From Lycocorax pyrrhopterus obiensis (lineage: Eukaryota > Chordata > Aves > Passeriformes > Paradisaeidae), in contig JACSVZ010000007.1 in assembly GCA_014706295.1 (NCBI GenBank), positions 5,423,699-5,487,698 on the forward strand: a stretch of DNA of 64,000 nt. The letters are read 5' to 3'. Within the stretch, counting starts at the first letter, position 1; each line of letters starts with the position of its first letter. The notes under the pieces are model-generated. The model was not told the DNA's origin, ran no database searches, and saw only the letters and a program-made list of their open reading frames with translations. The translations under genes and the position numbers were made by a program. Below are positions 1-14,559 of the stretch, one piece after another.

Positions 1-3000
1 GACTGGCAGTTGCTGAAGGGATTAAATTATTTAAAGCCTTCAGCTGGCTAGTGTAGGCTAGCAGTAGCTTATAAAACACTTAATCTATTTTTTTAATCTC
101 TTCATATGTTTGCTTTACTTAGACAGTAAAACTATACATGACACACACCTGCCACATTCTGAAGCTTCTTTGTCAGATATTTCACATTTATCAATTAGAG
201 CAGCCTTTAAACTGTAACCATTTGGGTTTCACTGACAATACGCCTCTTGTTAGCCTGCACATTTTCTTCGGTGAACTCAAACCCAAACATGAAGTATGCA
301 GACATAAAATCCTTCTTCCACAATTTATTCTAAAAAAGAGGTTCCCTTCTAAAGGCAAATGCTGCTCTCCAAATAATTAATGCTTACTGTTACCTTTTGG
401 GTAGTCATTTAAAAAAAGAAACTAATTCCAAACAGTTTGGAGCTCTGGAACTATTTTTGCAGTGCATTAGTTAACTGCTTGCAGGATAGTCCAGAAAAGC
501 AGTTCAAAAATAGGTGATACTATTTAGCTTGTTACGTGATATGTCTCTTGTTTCTAGAAAGCCAAGAGTAAATAATGAATAGTAGCAATATGGATTGGAC
601 GGAAAAGCAATTTGGATAGCTGTGCAACACAGGATTAATTAGGCAAATCCTCTTAGGTTTGATAAGCCATTGCTTAGATCTACAGTTTATTTTGTCATCG
701 GTTGCTCCTATTAATGTCTCCTTTCTGTCAGAGTTTATTACTCTGATTTCAGTTTTGCATCATACCTTTTTGTGTCAAAGTGAAGTGCCACTGAATTAAC
801 TTACGACCTTCCAAATAATAAGCAGAGGAATGCCTGGAGTCAATTCAAATCAACACTGGCATCCTCTTAAGAGTCTTTTAAATAATGAGCTTTTTATATG
901 GATAAATTCTGTTCAGCAACTGGTGTATGACATCTTTTTAATTTGGCCTTCAATGTTAAGTTACAGGACAAGTAGGCATATGTGTCTGCTAATAAGGATG
1001 AGCAAATGCTAATTCATGGAAAAGAGATGGTTTCTGCAGTATGCTCTTCATAAAAAGCATATGTTTTTGGTATTTCTGGGCAACCTTTAATTTTTTTTTC
1101 TTCTTTTTGACATTGCAAAACTGTAATTTTATTTCTGTAAAAGGGGTTTTTCTAGTACCGTCAGTACAGAACAACTTCACTGCTTGATCTCCTCTAGGTT
1201 GGTTTTTTTTTGATAATGTGTAGAATATACTTGAAAAATATAAAGTACATACGTTGAAGTCATTTTACTAATTAGTGTTCACACTCTGTCTCAAACTTTT
1301 TTTGAACTGGAGAATGTGCCATTCTTCAGAAATAAGGAAAGAAAAAACAGAGGAGGAATAAAAACCCTTACTGGAAATAAAAATCTTAACCCCCCTGCCC
1401 AAGAGACAGAGACTAACAAGCAGACACCTCGGGACTACAGCAGGATGGCTCAGCCAGCTGGGCGGGGGGGAAATATGCAAAAAGGCATGGGAAGAACTGG
1501 GCATTTCAGTGGGTGGTAATCAGAGTTTCATCGGCGCTGGGATATCGTACTGTTAGACAACGCTTTGTACATGTCAGGGCACGGCTCGTGGCTGCCATGT
1601 GCGTGTAGCACAAAATCTGGGAGAACAGCGACTGTTTACAGTACTCCTCCTGCAGTGCCATTTCTTAGTCAGAATTTATTACAAATCGTTGTTCAGTAGT
1701 CACCTGAATATTGTTTCTTCTCTAAGAGGGTATTACATCTGAAATTCTGTTTCACCCTGAATGACCTGGGACACTTTTCATGTATGATTCATCTAATGTG
1801 ATCTATGAATTGGGTTAACCTCTGTCATGTCCCCAGACCAAACCAAAACAAATCTGAATTGTGATAGAAATTTAACTGCGAGAATACAATGACCTTTAAT
1901 AGAAAATCAATTGAATATCACAGCTGCTTCTAAAACCTGCAGGAAAAGACTACCCAGAATGCTGGTTGAAAGAGAAAAGTGGGGAATGCAGGTGACTTAA
2001 GCGGTACCTTTGGGTTGGTGTCTGTGAAAGACGAGAACCATTCCAGTTTGCTCCTGTCTGACAAGCCCCTCGGGAGCCGTTCTAGCAGCCATGGAGTACA
2101 GTGTGTGCCCTGGCACACCTCTGTGCTGGAGGCTCTGGTGGCACAGGCACAGGACTCTGCTTTGGAAACCTCAGTTCCCAGAGCCAGCCGGAGCTACGGC
2201 ACGTGAGGAGAAAGGGAAGGGTCTGAACCTTTGCATGTGTGGGAGGGAGGGCTCTGGAAGTGGAAAAATTGCCATGCAGCCCAGGAGAAGCATGATCTTA
2301 CTATAGGATAAAAAATTATTGGATATGATGAAATTTAATAATGTTAAATTTATGTAGTGTTTATAAAGTTGAATACCATCTCATTCGAAGAAAACTAAAA
2401 CCTTACTGATATTCCAGCTGATTTTGTACTTCCTCACAGATCACTACAGAGCATTATGATTTCTCTTAGCTGGAAAGGCAATTTCCTGGAAAGATTTGTG
2501 ACGGCAAGAAGAATAACTTGATTTTTCCACCATTTCTCTTTGATTCTTTGGCTGGTTTTCAGTCCTGCCGTGATGCTGAGACCATCAGGGACATGAAGCA
2601 ACACCACAATTACTGCAGACACGTCCATGGGTGGTTTAGGTCTGCACTCAAATGGCATCAGGGAGAGGAAAATCTGCAGGGATGTCCTAGTGGACCTGAG
2701 GAGACAAACTCATCTCAAGAGCTTTATAAATAAGGGCGTGATTATCAGTGGAAGAGGAAAGAGCTTAGCGACTTTTTTTTTTTAATTGTTTTTATTTTTT
2801 TTTAATACCAAACCACACAATTTGCAATAATTGCATATTCCCAATGCCAGGATGGGATTTTATTTGTAAGGTTTTCTTAAAGAATAAAATATTTGGAGAG
2901 TTTTTATTTTGGTTAATATCTAGATTAAGTTCAGCAATTTTGCAGTATTTACCATTCCTCTCTGGGAAATACTGATTAAACCTGCCTTTCTACTAAGAAA

Positions 3001-6000
3001 GACTGATTCAAGTCAATTGGAAGAATTCATGAAAGTGTAATGATTTTGTAGATATTTGTAATAAATAATGTCAACATTTTGCAATGTAATCAAACTGTTG
3101 CCTTTAAATCATGATTATCTTCTGATGTACTTCAGCTCAATTATTTCCGTGGCCTGTCTTGGTGTGTCTTAGAAGAACCTCTCTACATATGTCAAGGCAA
3201 ACATTTTAGGGGATGTGTTAACCACCTTATTTCTACATGCTCATTAGCACCAATTAAGCAACAACAGTTTACAGAGAAGGATTATGGAGAGACAAAATTA
3301 TTTTAAGGTGTCTGGGCCAAAAAGCCCCATGGATTTCTCATTCTGATTTGTGGAAATGAATTATTTTTAGGCAGCATTAGTGATATCCCCTGCAAAAGGT
3401 TACTTTTAGTGGTATAATATATGCTCTCTGGCTCAGATAGAATAATTTTCTGAGCTAATATTGATTTAGGATTAGAGTGAAAAATAGGTCTCACTTTCTC
3501 ATGTTAAACTACTTCTGAATTAAGATTTAAATTAAAAGGTTAGAAAGAGGTCTCAAAAATAAATCACTTTGGAGGCCTCACAACTTCATTATTGTTTGTC
3601 TAATAAACATCAAGCTTTAAAAATTATACCCTGAAAAGAAACTAAATGAAAATTATGATTCAGAAAGGAGCTTTGCCAAAGATGTTTTAATGAGTAAGTT
3701 TGATTCCAGAGCCGCTTAGTGAGTGTAATAAGGTACAAAAGGCAATGTAAAGTTGTTGTAAATAATGTAAATGCATATGGTGTTAGAGATGACAGAACTG
3801 ACTCTGCTGGACCAAAAGGCATTTCTGAGGCTACTGTGGAAAGGTAGAGATACACTCACTGAAATGGAAGGGGGAAAGGATAAATGGCCAGGTTGCTGCA
3901 GTCGAGATACTCCCCCACTGATCAGAAATAAAGCCAGGAGCTGCACTTTTTTTCTTAGTTATAAAGCTTAACTTAAGGGACATGAGTTAACCACCTCATT
4001 TTTAAGTATGACTTAGTGCAAAAGCTACAGACAGTGATTGAATTAGTTTTAAGTGCCTTACACTAAGAAGTATGTTGTTAAAGAACTAGATAACTAGGCA
4101 ATTTCCTATTGTGTTTTTAATTAAAGATAATATTTTGAGCTTGGAAATGAAACACAAGGAAGTTAATTATTGAATTAAATTAGTGCTTTTCAGTATCATC
4201 TGCTGAGTGGAATGCTATTCTGCCTTAAAAGCCTCATATAAGCAGCTAAAGCAATCTTTCACACATGTAACAGATACAACTATTTAATAAAAAATGAATG
4301 AGAAGCTACTCATACCCTGCTGTGAAATAGTTATTAGTTTCTACTTTAATACATGAGTTTGCTTCTCCTGAAGAAATGCATTTAAATGGCAAAGAATGGT
4401 TGATGTTTGATCGTTATATTTCATGTGTTAAACCAAAAATATGTATCCTGCTTTTAGGTTCAAGAGTCAAATAGCTGTCATCATGCCAGGCTATTAAAAG
4501 CTGATTTCCATGTCTTTATGGTATGCAATGATGAGTGGAACCACACTAACAATCCAGGTTTGTTTGGGATTTTTTTTAATACTTTTCTCATTAAATTGTC
4601 GTCTCCAGGGGCTCGCTTTTGAGGGGGATGAATACATGTGTAAACAGTACTTGAAGAAATGGAAAAATTTCTGTGAAAAATCTTGATCCCACCCATGCCA
4701 CTGATGTACTTTTTGAAGATTTCAGTGGGATTTGCATTATATTTATTGGGCTTTACATGACATACACATTTTTGTCTTTCAGGAGGAAAAAAAATGTTGG
4801 CAGTCCTACAATAATGAATAAAACTGGCACTGGCAAAATTTCTTCCTTCAGGAAATAAGGACTCCTGAGGCAGGTGGGCAGCTGGTGCACTGATATGATG
4901 CTCCCTACAGTGCTGGCCAAGATTGTCTCCTCTTTCCTTGTACACTCCCCTTTTTCTCTCTGAATCCATCTGTTGTCTCTTGTCTGATACTTAGATATCA
5001 AGCTCTGTAAGATTTCCTTTGGAAGCCATCTTCCTGGTTTATATTTCAGGTGACTCCTGACCATGAAATTCTGGTCCATAATTTGGGCTACTTTGCTACT
5101 ATTGCTGTCTCTGTATCTATTAAAATTAATACTAATATTCTGGATATTTCCCTTAAATGTTCATTTTTAGTTTAGTATAAGCACTGTGAGATTTTTGTTT
5201 GATTTTGATGTAGTAGTTACAACACACAAAGCATCAGGAGATATTTGAATGAAAATGGAACTTCTACTATTATTCCAGCATTGATCTTAAGAGCTGTGTA
5301 GGTAAGAAACTTAACAAATAAAATATTCAGTGTGAAAATTTTTTTCAGTAATCAATAAGCATTCGGAGCCATATTCATCCTAGAAATAATTAGACTGACC
5401 ATAATGGGTTTGCACCAGGAGATCATTTAGCCAGCATTGCTTGTGTTGTGCACAGCTGCCCATCAGCTTCCTTTCTACAATCGTGTTAGATTTGTAGAAA
5501 GTTTATCCCCAGCCCTGATGCTGCCGATTGCCCGGGCCTGTTCCAGAATATATCAGTGCTGGTGGTGATTATTATCACGTTGTGTGGTTAACGACTACAG
5601 AGAGGAAAACCTGCAGGGTTTCTCTCCAAGTCATGACACCGCTTCCACGGTCTGGGATGCTGCTTCCCAAGACCTGTGCATGTCCTATCCCTGTTCTGCG
5701 ATCTCTGCTTAAGCATAAGTCATAAACAAGTGAATAAAAAGAGATATAAAATAACACAACCAGTGAATTAAATGGTGTAGCTTCTACCCTGTACACAGGC
5801 TGCTTGAAAAGCCCATACCTGTTGATTAAGTAATGCTTTTTCCTGCTCTTTTTCATGCCTTAATTTTGGGGTGTTTCAGTCTGTGCCCTAACACCCTGCT
5901 CTTTTAGCTATTACCTTCAGCTGCTTCTTGGTATTTTTGTGAAACATGAATGATAGGTATATGTTTCCTCACAGGATGCACTTTTATCACATTTTGAGGA

Positions 6001-9000
6001 TTATCCAGAATAGGAACTATAGATTACAGCGTCCCACATCTATGTAATTAAATACTAAATTAAATTGATTAATAAAGCATATTTTTAATGAGAATATGGC
6101 TAATCTCAGATTTGTGTTTTAAAAATTATTTTAAAACATGAATATAGAAAAATAATGAAGTCTATAAAGATTTTTTTGTCACTGAGATAGAAAAAGGATA
6201 AACTAATTTGCACTTATTAAATTGTTTTTGTCAGGAATAGCTGTACATATTTTCCTTTGTAAGATATGGCACAAGAGGTAGGAATGGAAGTACTTCAATC
6301 CCTGACAGGTGTACTATTTATGTAACACGTGCCAGTTCATTATCTTATTCCGACATATGCACTTTGTATTTAAGAAAGAAAAATAAATCTGAAAATGGTC
6401 TTGAGGTTCAGTGCATATATTAGAACTGTAGAAACTGTGTTTTCTAAGCCACAGAGTTGACAAAAAAAACCTTGTTTTAGAAAGATCTCCAGTTTTCTTG
6501 AGACCTTCAGTCGAAGTAGAATCTGAGACTGGAGCCGTGGGCCTTTTCTTGTGCCTCTGTGTCCTGATGGCAATTCTTCCATTCCTTGTGATCCCCTCCA
6601 AGAGAAAATCCAGCAAAATCATTGCAGTGCTGCTGCCAAACTCTGAGGATACCATGAGAACTTTTGCGTGTACACTTTCAGTGAAATCTCACCGTGATCT
6701 CACCAGGCTCAGTCTTGTTGGGGGTAGAGCTAGTGTTCCGTGCTCTGCAGTTTCTGTCCTTTAATTTTCTCACCTGTTGTATCTCCATGCTGTTCATTTT
6801 GTGTTGAGCATGACGTGATGTTTATGACCATGTTTTCATTTATAGATATCTGTTTGCCATTTTCCTTTCCACTTCTCCTCTCTCGTGTTCTTTTCAACAT
6901 CAGATCATGAATGTGTAGGGCTGTACTCCCTGTTCCAATGGCAGAGTGGTAATTATATCAAAATATGATAAAGCCATAAAACCCAACTGATTTTCTGTCT
7001 ACCTTCACAGTAAATCTAGTTAAAATGTCACATGGGTAGACATGTCATTTTGTGATGACATGATATTTTTGTGTCTTTTACACTAAAACATTTTAAAATT
7101 AAATTTGTTTAATCAAAAGCGCAAGTCAGAAAGTAACATGAGCTTTATGTCTAACTAGCAGAGAGGTGTTAAAAGAAAAGCAAATGAAAATATTTATAAA
7201 GCTTTTATTATCACCAAAATGGTTATAAACTGAAAATGCTGCAGGTAAAAGCAGCAGCACCACCGCCGCCAAGTGCACACGCAGTGAGCTCAGCAGAAGT
7301 GTTACCTGATCTTCCCCTGCATTGTCTGGAGAGAGACTGCCCAGAGGTGACGGGGCTTTGTGGGCCGTAATGACAGCCCGCTGCCATTGTTCGTGTGATG
7401 TGATACTTTCTGCCAAGTGTCTCATTACTAGCAGGCGACACGGTGTGTTTCACTGGGTCAAAACAATTCATTTAGCTACCGCTGAACATCAGCTTTTCCT
7501 TTGGAACAGATTTGGGCTGTTACTGGTTTGGAACAGAAAAATAAAAAATAAGCACGAGTTACTTTTGTAACCTTTGTAAGAACTCTATTAGAACACTTGC
7601 ATCTCTGAATAAACACATTTATAGGAAATTATGCTCTTTGCTAAAGAAGGAAATGTTTTTTTCCTTTATAATGGTTTGATCTGTTTTCATAACTCATGTA
7701 ATTAATGTGCCTTTTCTGTTGTTCATTCTAGGTGAAGAGTCTCTAATGTGGGAATTTAAATCTTTAGAAGATATTTTTAACTGGTATTTCATTAACGATG
7801 TCTCACGGGGGAGGGGAGAAATAAGGATATCTACTTTTAAAAGGTAGGAAAGCATATGGATAAGTTTCTGGTGTATTAAACTATTAAGGGAGGGTGGACA
7901 TTTGCAAGCCACGTGCACATTGACTCCGGTAAAACTGCTTCTCAGGGAGGATTTGTGCCACAGACAGATTAGTAAGAGGGCCTCACACCACTGCAACAAA
8001 AGGGGGTTTTTGTGCGGTTTGGGTTTTGTTTTTAATGTGGTCGGACTTTAGCTGCTGATAGCAAAGCCCTGGCTCAGTCCTCAAGTGCTTTCACGGCGAG
8101 GTTGGAGAGACCCAGGTAACGAGGTCATCTTCCATTTAATTCTAAAATAGGCTTGGAAGTGATTCAGTGCCTGCCAGAGTTAGAGTGGGCTCCACTCCTG
8201 TGTGCTGTGGCTTGTGGGGGAGACTGATGCATTCTCCATTAAGATAAAACTGGTCTTTGCCACGGGAAAGCATCAGCCTGAGCTCGCTGAACTAGTCAGT
8301 TCATCAGTCTACTTACTTGAAAAGGCTTTGGAATATATTGCAAAAGCACAGCCCCAGAAATCTTTATTCATGTCAATTAGTGCACCTGCTAATAAGCACC
8401 GACTCACTCGAGTAACGCAGGATTATGTTTTAATTCTGTAATTTGACTGCCCGCTTGTGTTTAATGACGTTTATTTGTAGGAATGATGCATTTTGGAGAG
8501 TGAGGTCAGCTGGAACATTTGCTGTGCTCTTCATCTGTCTGCAGCCCTTGATCTTGCAATGTATCAGTTACTAAAGAGAGAAGTCATTACTCACCTGTAA
8601 AAATGAAATGGTTGTAGTATTAGTGGACGGTACCCTACGGATATTCTTAAATGTAGGGTGCTTATTGATGCTTATTTCGAAACAACAGGAAAAGATGGCA
8701 ATATTTGCTATTAAAGATTTTTTACATTAGCACAATATCATTGGAATTTTAGTTTTAAATATGCTTTTTATTTCAAAAAGTAATTTTTCTCCTCCATAAA
8801 AAAAGTGTTTCAATGTTTTTTTTAACTTTTTATGCTAAGTAAACATTTTTCCAATGTTTGGATATCATTAAATTGAGAGTGGATGATCTTATTTTTTGCT
8901 GATTGCCTTGAATATTATCATTCTCCGTTCTCATACCAGGTTCTCACCATTTTATCATATAGAAATCTGATATTGTAAAATATATTTGTCCTTGCCAAAC

Positions 9001-9698
9001 ACCTCAAAAAGAGAAACATACTGTATTTTTGTACACATTTAACACTGGTTAACCCTAACAATCACTTCCAATTCTTTTCCTGCTTGAGAGAGCGAGCATA
9101 AAAATGTAATTATTAAATACACTTATGTGAGAGACACTCAGGCACCTCCAGGGCTAATGATTACATGAAAATAGCTAATTAGAAAGACTCTTGCAAGAAA
9201 ATTTAGAGTATCAAACTAGAAATGTACATTATCGTGGCACGTTTCCTGAAGACAGACCCTTTCCTTGTGGATCTCCTAAGGTATATGTGTAAGGGATGAT
9301 CTACTTCTATGGCTCTAACAAAGAGGAAAACCAGACTGAAAATGAAAATACAGTCTGAAAAATACAATACAATGATACCTTAGCATTTACATGATCCAGT
9401 ACAGATATTTCAACCACCCCACAAAATCTTGCATTTCTTTAACTCTTTGTTAAAGAAAATATGTTAATATGAACAAGATCTTAGCATAGTTTAAAACACA
9501 GCAAAGAAGCATCTGTCAAATCTACACCTATTGATGTAATATGTGCACAGGCAGAGAAATAAGCATTTCACAGTGTCCCTGAGCAAAATCATCTGTGACA
9601 ATTAGCAGGGTGCCATATTTTTAAATTATAGTTGTCCCAGTTAGCTGTTTCCACAACTATGGCACTGAAAAGGACAATAAGGTTGAAAAGAAACAATT
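1..9698. other. AT-rich intergenic DNA upstream of HIPK3, no gene seen
   Basis: No open frame here resembles a known protein, and none pairs with convincing splice sites. The longest, 162 codons on the minus strand at 4481-4969, is not recognised. The stretch is AT-rich with scattered short homopolymers. A perfect 8-bp inverted repeat with a 6-base loop lies at 7041-7062. Islands rich in homeodomain-like TAAT cores (for example around 9100-9200) could be conserved non-coding elements, but one sequence cannot show that. In mammals this side of HIPK3 faces CSTF3, which is transcribed away from it; no CSTF3 exon is visible. Confidence 0.6.
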
Positions 9699-9727
9699 AA
9701 AAAAAAAAAAAAGAGAGAGAGAGAAAA
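9699..9727. repeat. poly-A followed by (GA)n microsatellite
   Basis: A run of about 14 A runs directly into four to five GA units. It lies about 110 bp upstream of a CR1 3' end. It may be a degenerate retroposon tail, but no element body is recognisable before it. Confidence 0.8.
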
Positions 9728-9840
9728 GTTCTTTAAAACCTAAATTGAACTAGTAGGTATTTATGTAATTTCAAGATAAATTCATGATATTTTTCTACTT
9801 ATGTTTTTTTTCCTGCTGCCTTGTATATAAACATCTATTA

Positions 9841-9893
9841 AAGGTTGGACTCCATGATCTTGGAGGTCTTTCCCAATCTTAATGATTCTATAG
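9841..9893 (+). mobile_element. CR1 LINE 3'-terminal fragment (sense orientation)
   Basis: The stretch matches the well-known end of avian CR1 elements: a 'ggttggact' start, then 'gatcttggaggtcttt', then 'aatgattcta', the 3' terminal repeat unit. Only about 53 bp are recognisable, so the copy is extremely 5'-truncated or decayed. It is the only sense-oriented CR1 fragment I recognise, and it lies upstream of the promoter, outside the introns. Confidence 0.8.
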
Positions 9894-12800
9894 TGTAGTT
9901 TTTCCGCCTTTCTGTGATGTGCAAAATTAGGGGACTAGTGTTTTAGTTTGGATGAGGTGTGCATTTCATTTCAAGTCAGCCAGCTTTTACCTACATGATT
10001 TAGGTAAAAAGATTTAGGAAAAAGATTTTAGATTCCTTCTCCATTTTCTAAGAATTACCATTTTAGTCACTCTGTCATTACCTTTAGACACCAGACAAGT
10101 TTATTTCCTAAGAGTTATCATTACCTGGCAGAATTTGAAATAGCAATGTGAGGATGGTGCAGGAGTTTCTTGGAATTGGTTTTAAAGGCTGAGGAAGGAA
10201 CAAGCAGAAAGACAGGCAATCTGAAGAATGTTTTAGTCTGATTTTCTTCTTTGGAAGAGCCACAGTGGATCGCTCCTCATTCATCCCCTGGGACATGCAC
10301 AGGGACCTGTGGTGTCTTCATGAAATGAACATTAGCACGAGCAGGCACAAAGCCCCAGAAACCACCACGGGCCCATGGAAGGTATTTTCTGTCCTTAGCT
10401 GCTTTTAAATCTTTCCAGAGGAGCCAGGCTGTTGAATTTGTAAGTTAAACAGCAAACAATAAACAAATACCTTCCCCCACCTCCGCTCCAGTCTATTTTT
10501 TTTAGTCCTGTATTAGATCTGCAAAAAATAAAGTGGAAATAAAAGGTGAAATTTGTGCTTATTTTTGCAAGTGACTCAGTGTAAAATGCATAGAGAAGCC
10601 TGGGTGTTTTTTAATTGAGGAAACACAGTGCTTCTCAACTGACCTTCCAGTTGTTGCAAAAGGAGCAAAGTGTATGTTTGCTTTAAATTTGAAAGTAATT
10701 TTCCATTTACACCCAGCAACAGAAGGTTGGATTTTGGATATACCTAGCAAACATATCTGTGGGGAGGGGAGATGGGGAACTTTGAACCACGCTTATCTGA
10801 ATATGATGGTAATCAGTGGAAAGCATAAATTTAAATTTTTATACTTTAAAAGAGCACTTTTTATCAGTTTAACTCTGATCCCTTTACATGTTTCCACTGG
10901 AATCCGGATCTTGAAAAGTTTTAATCCAAATGCAGAATATCAAATGCTTGTTTCTCATAATACAAGTCATACTTGGTGACAGTTACATCAGTTAAAAAAA
11001 TGCGTTAGATAAGGAATTGTGAGAAGAAAATAAACAACCTAATTTTGTCCAGTGTTATGTCTGTTTGGGGAGGATAAATACTGTAAGCATAAAATATTTC
11101 ATCCAATGTGAAAAACAGTAAAGTAATACTATAATTTGAAATCCTATAATTTGAATCCATGAATTAATATCCTGCTTAACAAATTATTAAATACTGTGGG
11201 AAAGACTAAAGACTGTGGCCTGCAAGTTTTAAAGAAAGAAAAATTTAAATGGAACCTTTGCTTGTTCCACCCTCCTTGTGTTGATCTGTACTTGCTGCTT
11301 GTACTTGTCAAATTAGGTGAAGGCCTGGACACCTGCAGTGGTCACAACATGTTGCCAACCAGCTTCTGGGTTGTTTGGATTTCATAATTTCTACCCAGCA
11401 AACTCAACTGAAGCCTGCACAGCTCTCCCATCCAGGTGACAAGGAAAAGCTCTGCCTTCCTCTTTGTGACTGCTCTGACAGTCACTGAGTGTTTTCCTGA
11501 CCCAAGAAAAGCCTTTTCTGCTGGGTGAGCTGAATCTGCTAAAAGGGATCTTCAGTGCCAGCAGTGGAGAGCTATCACTGGGGAAATTCAACCGGTCAGG
11601 AAAATTGTAAGAGGCCAGTTCTGTCCCTTTTCACAGCAATGAACTGGGACTGTGGCTTGCTGTTTCATGCAATTGCACCTATGTTATTAGGGACTGAGCA
11701 CGGGGCCTGCTGGATGGAATTACAGCCCTGTGGTCTTGCCTTCTCCTGTCCTTATCTTTGTGGCTTTGCTCTAATAGCAGAGCCTTGTTCAGGACTCAAG
11801 GTTGTTCAAAAATTAAGAGTCTAGCTGATACAAACAACCCATAAGCTGATATAAACAACTCATATTGGCTGTAAAAAGTGTTTTGATGGTATAGCTTATA
11901 GCAGTTTGATGAGTAAAACAAATTGTTCTAGTCAAAGCATTTTCAGTCTGCATCTACACTTGGGATTTTTGATAACAAAAATAGCACAAAATGTCATTGG
12001 TAGGTGTTCTGCCAAAAGCTTCTAGCCTGCGTTTGTCCTCAGATCATTTCTTTTTGCTGCATAATAGATTACGTCTGTTGGAAATATCTTCTTCTACTAA
12101 CTTCTGGTTCTTTGTTCCGCTCCGAGCACTCACACCTAACTAGTGCTTATCCTCTGCAAGGGCTTAGAAACAAGGAGGAACAGGAGCCCAGGGAGGTGTG
12201 TGTTTCCATGCTGAACTTTCTAAATGAATCTAAATGACACGGGGCCTCCTTCCACTGAGTTACTTAGGTACTTTGAAACAAAACACTCCCCTCCAAATGG
12301 TATCAGTAGTCCACAGTACCTACAGGTGTAACAGGAGTTTCCACATTAACCCCTCAGTTGCCTACCAGCACAAATGTACCTGCCAAGAGAAAATTAGGAC
12401 AAGGAAGTGTTTGCTGTTTTCCAGGTGACAAAAAAATCATGTGAGGGCTTCTCAGACACAGTCATATTTAACCTCTGATAGAATCTTTCATCAGTGTTTA
12501 AAGCTCGCTGATACATCTAATGTTGTTTTACTGTGCTTTGTGGGCACTTAAAAACTTTTCTGTGGCCAAAGTAATCCTTAGGAGTCACTGGCAGAGGAGG
12601 TTCAGCACTTCAGCTCGCACTGGCTCTGGCCAGCCCTCCATCCTGACACTGAGGAAATGAGCAGTGGATGAGGAAACCTTTAACTGAAACAGCTCCCAGA
12701 GAAGGGAGCTTATTGAGGGAGCTTGTAAGGAAATAAGGACAAATAATGGATCTGCAGAGGGATGCTGTGCTCCACAAAAGCAACTGAAGGAGTTTCAAAG

Positions 12801-14559
12801 AGATTTGAGAGTTTGATTACACGCTGATGATACTCCTGTTGCAAGGTGAGTGGAAGTCTAGCTTGATCTAATTAGCAAAAACTGGAACATGAGGACAGAA
12901 CTGACAGTGCTGGGATGTTTTGGGAGGTGCTGTCATTTAGCAAATGTGACCAACTCAAAACTCCAGTGAGAGAACAGTATGATAAGAGAGGTTAATGAGC
13001 CCAAAGGCACCCCTCCTTTTCTAAATCTAAATTAAAATCTGTTTCTGAAAGTTAAAACGGTGCATATGTATCAGTGGAGCACTGGATTCATAATTTTGCC
13101 CGTTAGTAGAGGATTGGTCTCATTCAAATTTACAACTGTATTTGGATTGTTTTGGTTATCAAACTATAAGAAGCTGCATGGTGAAACATAAGAAAATTAC
13201 CAGAAATTGATCCTAAAAGCGGCTGGAAAGATGATGTTGAGACTTGTCTGTGGATCACAGTTTGGGGCGATTTACACCAATTTAAGTTTGTGGGTGAAGT
13301 ACAGATTGAATGAGCACACATTTAATGCTTTTTTTTTTGTTAAGCCATTTTAGAGTTTGTATGGTTAAGTAATCCACAAGAATGTTTATCAACATTTACT
13401 GTCTATTTATGTTAATAAAATGTGTAGAAATAATTCTGTCAGATGATATTTTTTCGGAGCTTGATTAATATTTCTAAAATTAGTAAGGAGCTCTTGAGAG
13501 CTATAATTTACTACCATTGACACCCACCTATCTCTTTCCCAGCCCTAAATTATATGGCTCATTACTTACAAGACTGAGCATTGGTGGTGTTGTGGTAGTA
13601 ACTCCAATGTTAGGTTTTAGTACTTCTGTACAATGAGTCTGTGTTCTCCAATTGATTAATTCAAATTCTGACTTCACATCCTAACACTCTTTATTACAAG
13701 GATTGGTCCTAAATAAAGGTTAAAATCAAGCAGACATGTTGAAAATACTGGAACAAGTAGTGAGAAAAAATAGCAGAGTACGTGTAGTTGTGCAAGTAAA
13801 TAAAGAAATTCTTTGTTATTTTTGGCAAGAGGTGGAGAAGCATGTGATGTCCAGTTGTAGCTGTAGCCAAGGATTTATCTTGGGGCTAAATACTTTATAG
13901 GCAAACAGTAATTCCTTTTTCGCCCCACATCAGCTGAACACTATTTTGGGTCAAGAATGCTGTTTGCAGAAGTTGACCAGTCCTGCAACCAACCACTAAT
14001 ATTTAAGTGATGTATAATATTAGGGACATGTTGTTACTGAGGGTGTATCCTGTTATTTTGTGAAGAGTTGAGCAAGGCAAAATGCTGAACTGTAACGCAG
14101 GATGCAAACTGGTCCATATATGTGCTCCGTCCTGTTACCTCTATAGCTAGTGGTGTCTCTGATGGGCTCGGGCTAACGTGGCAAGGGGAGGATGTCTCAG
14201 ACCAGATCTGGAAGGTTGGTGCTTCGCAGTTATTTTCAGGGCTGGCTGGGGAAGTCTCTTCTTATAAGGCACGAGCACTCATTTAAATGAATTGGGAGTT
14301 CACATGTTCATTCTCACCTTGCCATCGTCTAAGCTCCAGGTCTTGAGAGTCAGGCCTTTCCCCTGGCACCAGTTTCCTCGTCGCTATGTACGTTATGTAT
14401 CTGTGAATAGTGTTATGGGAGTTGGCAGCTAACGAGGTGGGAAGAAGAGCTCACCGTGTGGGGTGTGGTGATTGGGATGGCCAGCACTGGAGGACTATTG
14501 CGGGTTTTACAGGTGCTCCTCGGAGAGCCCCCACAAAGCATGAGGTTGCCTTCCTCTAG
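9894..14559. other. intergenic DNA immediately upstream of the CpG island
   Basis: AT-rich DNA with no recognisable exon, RNA gene or repeat body. All open frames are short (at most about 100 codons) and unlike known proteins. The last few hundred bases before 14560 become gradually richer in G+C as the CpG island is approached. Distal regulatory elements of HIPK3 may lie here, but nothing decisive is visible. Confidence 0.6.
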
